Shown here in pieces: positions 44,577 to 50,561 of a DNA stretch of 50,561 nt. This DNA comes from Actinomycetales bacterium (lineage in GTDB: Bacteria > Actinomycetota > Actinomycetes > Actinomycetales > Actinomycetaceae). Where the stretch lies: NCBI GenBank assembly GCA_015655375.1, contig JAATFD010000029.1, forward strand, positions 1-50,561, read 5' to 3'. A program made the translations under genes and the position numbers. Each line of letters begins with the position of its first letter. Position 1 is the first letter of the stretch. The notes under the pieces are model-generated. The model was not told where the DNA came from, made no database searches, and was given only the letters and a program-made list of their open reading frames with translations.

Positions 44577-45443
44577 ATGCCGGAATCAGTCGTGCGCGCG
44601 AGGCGTCCTCCCGCCGTTGCCGGGTTCTTCTACCCCTCGGAGCCTGTCGAGGTTCGTGAGACGGCCGATGCGCTGCTTGCGCGCGCCCAGATTCGGCTGG
44701 ACGGGGTCGACCCATCTGTGGGGTCCGCGTCGTCGTCGGGTCATCCTGGCGCGCTCATCGTTCCCCACGCCGGATGGCGCTGGTCGGGTGATCTTTCCGC
44801 GCTCGGATGGCAGACACTGGCCTGCGGACGCGGAACGATCACACGCGTCGTCGTCCTCGGGCCGACCCACCGCGTCGCGATCCGCGGAGTTGCCCTTCCC
44901 GGATGCGACCGATTCGCGACGCCCCTGGGTGACCTGCGCGTTCCCACCGAAGACGTCCTGCGGGTGACCCGCGACTTGGACCTGCCGGTCACCGTCAACG
45001 CGTTGACCCACGCCTCCGAGCACGCGATCGAAGTCCAGGCGCCCTTCGTCCAACGGGTCCTGGGGGATGTGGAATTCGTTCCTCTCAACGTCGGGCTTGC
45101 CGACCCGGCGCAGGTCGGCGACATCATCGAAGCACTTTGGGACCGGCCGGGCACAGTGATCGCCGTGTCGACGGACCTGTCCCACTATCTGCATGCCGAC
45201 CAAGCCCGTGATCGCGATGCGGAGACCCTTCGCCGCATCGTCCATCTTCAGCGACCAGTGGACCCCGAGAGAGCCTGCGGGGCCAGCCCGCTGGGCGGTC
45301 TGCTTGAGGTCTGTGCCCGACGGGGTCTGACCCCTCGGTTGCTGGGCTCCCACAACTCCGGTGACATTTCCGGGGACCAGGACCGCGTCGTCGGGTACGC
45401 GGCATTGATCGTCGAGGAGACCAACCATGACTCTTCCCTCTGA
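44577..45443 (+). CDS. amrB: AmmeMemoRadiSam system protein B (Memo family)
   Basis: A 288-residue member of the MEMO family, related to class III extradiol dioxygenases. The expected metal ligands are visible: His64 (VPHAGW), His98 (GPTH), His149 in THASEHAIE, Asp200 and His203 (STDLSHY), and Cys234 (RACG). The human relative MEMO1 binds metal; bacterial members have no confirmed reaction. ATG 44577 follows GGGGAGG. It is first of three coupled genes; it overlaps the AMMECR1 gene by 17 bases. Confidence 0.92.
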   Translation: MPESVVRARRPPAVAGFFYPSEPVEVRETADALLARAQIRLDGVDPSVGSASSSGHPGALIVPHAGWRWSGDLSALGWQTLACGRGTITRVVVLGPTHRVAIRGVALPGCDRFATPLGDLRVPTEDVLRVTRDLDLPVTVNALTHASEHAIEVQAPFVQRVLGDVEFVPLNVGLADPAQVGDIIEALWDRPGTVIAVSTDLSHYLHADQARDRDAETLRRIVHLQRPVDPERACGASPLGGLLEVCARRGLTPRLLGSHNSGDISGDQDRVVGYAALIVEETNHDSSL

Positions 45444-46017
45444 TGCCGGAGGCCGCTTGCTTCCCGTGGCTCGAGCGGCCATCGAGACTCGATTGGCGGG
45501 GACGACAACCTCGCAGATCCCCGTCGGGGACCTGGCCGCACGAGAACCGCGTCCCTCGTGGCTGCTCGCCCCGGGGGCCAGCTTCGTGTCCGTGCGGGAG
45601 CAAGGTGCGCTGCGCGGATGCATCGGCACACTGACGGCGCATCGCGCCCTCGTCGAGGACGTCGCCCACAACGCGATCGCCGCCGCCGTGCACGACCCGC
45701 GATTCCCACCTCTGTCGGAGGCAGAGCTTGCCGAGGTCCTCCTCGAAGTGTCGGTGCTCTCCGGGCGGGTGCCCTTGCCCCACGCCTCCGAGGAGTCGGT
45801 GCTTTCGGCGTTGGTGCCGGGTCGCGACGGTGTCGTCCTGGAATCGGGTCCGCAGATCCGGGCGACGTTCCTGCCCCAGGTGTGGGAGGAGCTGTCGGAC
45901 CCCGCGGAATTCCTCACGCACCTCAAACTCAAGGCGGGCCTGTCCGCCGACTGGTGGGACGACGATGTGCGCATCGAGACCTACACCGTTGAGTCCTGGG
46001 CCGAACCGGGATACTGA
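45427..46017 (+). CDS. amrA: AmmeMemoRadiSam system protein A (AMMECR1 domain)
   Basis: A 196-residue AMMECR1 protein. The hallmark hexapeptide LRGCIG is at 62-67. The family is present from bacteria and archaea to human AMMECR1, and its activity is unknown. Start ATG 45427 lies within the Memo gene, and the stop is two bases before the radical SAM gene. This arrangement points to a shared pathway. Confidence 0.93.
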   Translation: MTLPSDAGGRLLPVARAAIETRLAGTTTSQIPVGDLAAREPRPSWLLAPGASFVSVREQGALRGCIGTLTAHRALVEDVAHNAIAAAVHDPRFPPLSEAELAEVLLEVSVLSGRVPLPHASEESVLSALVPGRDGVVLESGPQIRATFLPQVWEELSDPAEFLTHLKLKAGLSADWWDDDVRIETYTVESWAEPGY

Positions 46018-46019
46018 TC

Positions 46020-47111
46020 ATGGGTGCGGGACCGGCGCTGGGGGCGGAGGCGGACGTCGCGGGGCGATGGTCGCACGCGCTTCGCGATGGCCGGATCCAA
46101 TGCGACCTGTGTCCGAGGAGGTGCCGTCTGCGCGAGGGCCAGCGCGGATACTGCTTCGTGCGGGAACGCCACGGTGGCGAGATTCGGTTGACGACGTGGG
46201 GGAGGAGCTCCGGGTTCTGCCTCGATCCGATTGAGAAGAAGCCGCTGGCGCACTTCCATCCGGGTACCGCCGTGCTGTCCTTCGGAACGGCCGGGTGCAA
46301 CCTCGGGTGCCGCTACTGCCAGAACTGGGAGATCTCTGCGGCCCGGACCTGGGATCGTCTGGCGGTCCGGGCAACACCAGAGATGATCGCTCAGTCCGCG
46401 ATGGAGCGGGGCGTCCCTCAGGTCGCCTTCACTTACAACGATCCGATCGTCTACGCCGAGTACGCGATCGACACGGCCCGTGCCTGCCACGAGGCCGGTG
46501 TGCGGACGGTGGCCGTGACGGCAGGGTGTATCTCGCCCGAGGCGCGTGCGGAATTCTTCGCTCCGATGGATGCGACGAACATCGACCTCAAGGGCTTCAC
46601 CGAGGACTTCTACTGGCACATCACCGGCGCGCACCTGGCCGACATCCTCGACACGATCGCCTGGGTCGTGGCAGAAGGATCGACCTGGGTGGAGCTGACG
46701 ACGCTGGTCATCCCCGGTTTCACCGACGACGAGGCCCAACTGCGCGCGGAGTTCGCCTGGATCCGGCGTGAACTCGGCCCGGATGTGCCGCTCCACCTGT
46801 CGGCCTTCCATCCGGATCATCGGATGCGTGACGTCGCACCTACTCTTCCCTCGACGCTGCGGTGGGCGCGCGGCCTCGCCCTCGAGGAGGGTCTGCACTT
46901 CGTCTACACGGGCAACATCCACGATCCCGAGGGCGAGCTCACGCGGTGCGCCGTCTGTGGGGAGAAACTGATCGAGCGGGACTGGTACACGATCCTTGCC
47001 GACCGACTGACGCCCGAGGGCACCTGTGCGACCTGCGGGTCGATCCTGCCCGGCCGATTCGATGCCCACGCGGGTTCATTCGGCCCGAGGTCGATCCCCG
47101 TCCGCCTTTGA
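46020..47111 (+). CDS. amrS: AmmeMemoRadiSam system radical SAM enzyme
   Basis: A 363-residue radical SAM enzyme, similar to pyruvate formate-lyase activating proteins. The cluster motif CNLGCRYC gives Cys93, Cys97 and Cys100. An N-terminal Cys set (CDLCPRRC, then YC) and a C-terminal zinc-ribbon-like set (CAVCG ... CATCG) flank the core. It follows the AMMECR1 gene by two bases. The three genes match the AmmeMemoRadiSam genome property: co-occurring genes with no assigned product. Confidence 0.93.
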   Translation: MGAGPALGAEADVAGRWSHALRDGRIQCDLCPRRCRLREGQRGYCFVRERHGGEIRLTTWGRSSGFCLDPIEKKPLAHFHPGTAVLSFGTAGCNLGCRYCQNWEISAARTWDRLAVRATPEMIAQSAMERGVPQVAFTYNDPIVYAEYAIDTARACHEAGVRTVAVTAGCISPEARAEFFAPMDATNIDLKGFTEDFYWHITGAHLADILDTIAWVVAEGSTWVELTTLVIPGFTDDEAQLRAEFAWIRRELGPDVPLHLSAFHPDHRMRDVAPTLPSTLRWARGLALEEGLHFVYTGNIHDPEGELTRCAVCGEKLIERDWYTILADRLTPEGTCATCGSILPGRFDAHAGSFGPRSIPVRL

Positions 47112-47239
47112 CGCCTCCGCGCCGGGGCACGCCGTGTTTGGACCGCGAGGCATGCCTGACATCGAAGGCCATGGCGGTGGACAACAGGTGAAAGTGCCGA
47201 CCAGAACGGTCTTCGCCCCGACGATCACGGGCCATCGCT

Positions 47240-47311
47240 GATGACTCCCACGCGCACTCAATGGATCGTGGGTCATAACTGTCGATCCATTGAGCAGGAG
47301 TGGGAGTCATC
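47240..47311. repeat. 72-bp nested palindrome with CATTGAG motif
   Basis: Outer arms GATGACTCCCA (47240-47250) and TGGGAGTCATC (47301-47311) pair perfectly; inner arms CTCAATGGATC (47257-47267) and GATCCATTGAG (47284-47294) also pair perfectly. A six-by-six internal loop and a 16-base top loop separate them. A further CCATTGAG copy is at 47338-47345. It sits between the convergent amrS and ald genes. The 448-base spacer 47112-47559 holds no gene. Confidence 0.7.
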
Positions 47312-47460
47312 GCCACAGCCAGTGAGCAACCCCCACTCCATTGAGGAACGGTGGGTCTCGCCAGTCTCGTCGGGTCAGCAGCTCTGTGTTCGTGAGCATT
47401 CGTGGGCTTCGTGACCGCCCTGGTCGGTTGGCTCGATCCATCGGGGCCGCTATCGCCCTC

Positions 47461-47531
47461 GACCTCGCCACCGAACGCGTCTCGAGGCCGAAAGGCGGCG
47501 TGCTTCGCGGTCCGGACACGGCGTACTTCAC
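47461..47531 (+). repeat. Dispersed intergenic repeat, copy B
   Basis: The partner of 40215-40285. Two CGGCGT(G/A)CTTC units lie at 47496 and 47519, again 23 bases apart. The small hairpin here is GCC-GAAA-GGC, where copy A has a different paired sequence. Confidence 0.6.
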
Positions 47532-47545
47532 CACCAGCGGAAAGC

Positions 47546-47558
47546 GCCTCGCGGAGGC
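47546..47558 (-). terminator. Terminator of ald
   Basis: GCCTC-GCG-GAGGC hairpin beginning one base beyond the ald stop codon; the minus strand continues into GCTTTCC. A short stem with a modest T tract. Confidence 0.5.
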
Positions 47559-47559
47559 T

Positions 47560-48657
47560 TCACTGCGCGACGGACGGCTTGTCCGGGTACACGGAGGCCA
47601 CTGCTGGACTGGCGATCTTTCCTCCCACAGTGGTCAATCCGCGTGCCAAAGCCGGGTCGGCTGAGGTTGCGGCCGGCCCCCCGAGGTCGGCCAGGGCGAC
47701 GGCATAGGGCAGGGTCGCATTTGTCAAGGCCGGGGTTGAGGTTCCCGCCGCCACCCCCGGCATGTTCGCGACGCAGTAGAACACCGATTCCCCGACGCGG
47801 AATGTCGGATCGTCATGCGTCGTGGGGTGGGAGTCCTCGAAACAGCCTCCCTGATCGATGGCAATGTCGACCAGGACGGAGCCGGGCTTCAACTCAGTGA
47901 CCAGATCGTGAGGGATCAGCGTCGGCGTCGTGGCACCGGGGATCAAGGCCGCTCCGATGATCAGATCAGACTCACGGGCGGCGCGGGCGACCTCGTAGGT
48001 GGAGGATGCGACGGTCGTCACGGCGCCCTGGAACAGCGCGTCGATCTGTCGCAGGCGGGGCAGCGACAGATCGAGGACTGTGACATCAGCTCCTGCAGCT
48101 ACGGCCTGACTGGCCGCATTGAACCCAGCGGTCCCGGCTCCGATGATGGTGACTTTCGCCGGGCGGACCCCGGGCACCCCGCCCAGAAGGACGGAGCGTC
48201 CGCCGGAGATTCCCAGGAGGTGGTAGCCGCCGACGAGGACGCTCATGCGTCCGGCAACCTCGCTCATCGGCGCGAGCAAGGGAAGCAACCCGCTGTCGAG
48301 TTGGACCGTCTCGTAGGCGATCGAGGTCGTTCCCGCCTCTAACAGGGCGTCTGTCAGCGCCTCGTCGGCAGCCAGATGAAGGTACGTGAACAGTGTGAGG
48401 TCGTTACGCAGGCGTGCATACTCCTCGGCAACGGGCTCCTTGACCTTGAGAACCAGGTCGGCGCCCCAGGCATCATCGGCGGAGCCCAGCGTGGATCCGG
48501 CCGCGGTGAAGTCCGCGTCGGAGATTCCGCTGCCCAGCCCGGCCCCCGCCTCAACGAGGACGTCATGGCCGTGGAGCGTCAGTTCGTGGGCGCCGGCCGG
48601 GGTGAGCGCGACGCGGGACTCGTGGTTCTTGATCTCTGCCGGGACTCCGATGTTCAT
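47560..48657 (-). CDS. ald: Alanine dehydrogenase
   Basis: A 365-residue NAD-dependent enzyme interconverting L-alanine and pyruvate plus ammonia. The N-terminus reads MNIGVPAEIKNHESRVALTPAG, with the substrate Arg and Lys (Lys in VLKVKEP). The NAD-binding motif is IIGAGTAGFNAA. ATG 48657 has AAGG at about ten bases. It is divergent from an Lrp-type gene, 109 bases between the starts, which is the usual arrangement of an ald regulator (AldR-like). Confidence 0.94.
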   Translation of the reverse strand: MNIGVPAEIKNHESRVALTPAGAHELTLHGHDVLVEAGAGLGSGISDADFTAAGSTLGSADDAWGADLVLKVKEPVAEEYARLRNDLTLFTYLHLAADEALTDALLEAGTTSIAYETVQLDSGLLPLLAPMSEVAGRMSVLVGGYHLLGISGGRSVLLGGVPGVRPAKVTIIGAGTAGFNAASQAVAAGADVTVLDLSLPRLRQIDALFQGAVTTVASSTYEVARAARESDLIIGAALIPGATTPTLIPHDLVTELKPGSVLVDIAIDQGGCFEDSHPTTHDDPTFRVGESVFYCVANMPGVAAGTSTPALTNATLPYAVALADLGGPAATSADPALARGLTTVGGKIASPAVASVYPDKPSVAQ

Positions 48658-48766
48658 CGAGAGGGCCTTTCCGGAACGGGGAATGATCGGACGATGCGAG
48701 AGTAGGAACGGCAGTGCTTTACTTGAGGCATACCTGAGCTTTGTGTGTTCATCGGAGAGGAGAAGC

Positions 48767-49363
48767 GTGGATTCAACGCGTCCAACCCGCCGCAGTCATC
48801 CTGTCCCGGGGAAAATTCGCCCCGAGGAACTCGACGGCCTTGACGAGCAGATTCTGTGGGAGCTGTACTGCGACGCCGACATCACCAACGTCGCGCTCGC
48901 GGAGAAGCTCCATGTCTCGGCCTCGACGACGCTGGCGCGGGTCAAGAGTCTGCGCCAGCGGGGCCTCCTGCGTCACGCCCACGCCGATGTCGACCTCGCC
49001 GGACTCGGACTGCCCCTGCATGCCCTGATCTCCGTGCGCCTGCGTCCCCAGGCGCGTCCGGCGATCACGTCCTATGCGCGCACGGTCTCCGAGCTTCCCA
49101 ATGTCCTGGAGATCTTCTTCCTGGCCGGTCAGACAGACTTTCTCATCCACGTCGTGACGACCTCGCCGGAGCAGTTGCGAGATCTGGTTGCCTCCCGGCT
49201 CAGCACCGATCCGGCGGTCGCTTCCACGGAGACTCATCTGGTTTTCGACTGGCATCGGGACACCGACGACCCTGAGGCGAGGACGACTGAGCCGCTCGGT
49301 CTCTCCGGTTTCGAGGCGATGCGTGTTCCGATGCCCGACCGTCCGCATGCGTCCAGGACGTGA
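48767..49363 (+). CDS. Lrp/AsnC family transcriptional regulator
   Basis: A 198-residue regulator. The HTH domain (about 20-70) reads LDEQILWELYCDADITNVAL and VSASTTLARVKSLRQRGLL. The RAM/AsnC ligand domain includes LPNVLEIFFLAGQTDFLIHV. GTG 48767 follows GGAGAGGAG. The ald gene, transcribed the opposite way, is its likely target with alanine or another amino acid as effector. The start frame upstream to 48386 is antisense to ald and was rejected. Confidence 0.9.
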   Translation: MDSTRPTRRSHPVPGKIRPEELDGLDEQILWELYCDADITNVALAEKLHVSASTTLARVKSLRQRGLLRHAHADVDLAGLGLPLHALISVRLRPQARPAITSYARTVSELPNVLEIFFLAGQTDFLIHVVTTSPEQLRDLVASRLSTDPAVASTETHLVFDWHRDTDDPEARTTEPLGLSGFEAMRVPMPDRPHASRT

Positions 49364-49393
49364 TCCGATTTGCGAGGGAACGGCGCCCTCGCC

Positions 49394-49399
49394 TACGTT
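49394..49399 (+). promoter_or_regulatory. -10 box of the leu leader
   Basis: TACGTT, seven bases before the leader-peptide ATG at 49407, so the leader message starts at or near the start codon. Confidence 0.5.
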
Positions 49400-49406
49400 G
49401 AACGTC

Positions 49407-49435
49407 ATGCGGATGGTGCACCTGCTGCTTCTGTG

Positions 49436-49451
<16 letters not shown>
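49407..49451 (+). CDS. leuA leader peptide (14 residues, four consecutive Leu)
   Basis: The small frame encodes MRMVHLLLLCRDEA. The run CTG CTG CTT CTG lies just before a strong hairpin and 85 bases before leuA. This is the classic layout of a leucine attenuator, in which ribosome stalling at Leu codons decides whether the downstream terminator forms. No ribosome binding site; the ATG follows a -10 box by seven bases. Confidence 0.8.

Positions 49452-50561
<1,110 letters not shown>

Overview
The window is a high-GC actinobacterial chromosome segment, most likely from the Actinomyces/Schaalia group. The evidence is strong GC bias at third codon positions, tandem clpP1-clpP2 plus clpX, an HrcA/CIRCE-controlled dnaJ, a DUF3097 gene, a FadD15-like ligase, actinobacterial TAnnnT -10 boxes with many apparently leaderless genes, and the family-typical order hrcA-dnaJ-phoH-ybeY-corC-era-leuA. 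I see no prophage, insertion sequence or CRISPR array. Identifications rest on reading translations and motifs, without database searches.

Layout. 1-6133: the edge of an ABC permease, a nitrilase-superfamily hydrolase, a DapC-like aminotransferase, a FUSC membrane protein, tRNA-Gly, tRNA-Pro, a decayed yefM-yoeB toxin-antitoxin relic and an aldo-keto reductase. 6367-11315: the proteostasis block tig, clpP1, clpP2, clpX, then a chorismate mutase. 11813-22230 (minus strand): a MacB-like ABC exporter, a long-chain acyl-CoA ligase, valS, proC and a HerA-like ATPase. 22382-25865: comEA-comEC-holA, overlapping, ended by a 19-bp terminator shared with rpsT. 26594-28495: a MazF/PemK-fold protein and a TPR protein. 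28625-34846: lepA-trmB-MFS-hemW with stop/start overlaps, then DUF3097. 34947-46017 and on: CIRCE-hrcA-dnaJ, an ABC-2/TetR operon, phoH-ybeY-corC-era, then the three-gene Memo/AMMECR1/radical-SAM (AmmeMemoRadiSam) cassette. 47560-50561: ald with a divergent Lrp regulator, and leuA behind a leucine-rich leader peptide and attenuator.

How it fits together. The core genes serve protein folding and degradation, translation, tRNA modification, 16S rRNA maturation and DNA replication/uptake. Two accessory insertions appear to sit in otherwise conserved gene order: the ABC/TetR operon between dnaJ and phoH (where rsmE is usually found) and the AmmeMemoRadiSam plus ald/lrp genes between era and leuA.

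Items most worth a second look: the AmmeMemoRadiSam cassette, whose biochemical role is not established; an in-frame amber codon splitting the CNNM/CorC gene exactly at a potential Shine-Dalgarno/restart; a dyad operator lying over the -10 box and start codon of a leaderless ABC/TetR operon; nine genes sharing a -10 box 6-7 nt before the start codon; a yefM-yoeB fossil; and dispersed intergenic repeats and nested palindromes with no assigned function.
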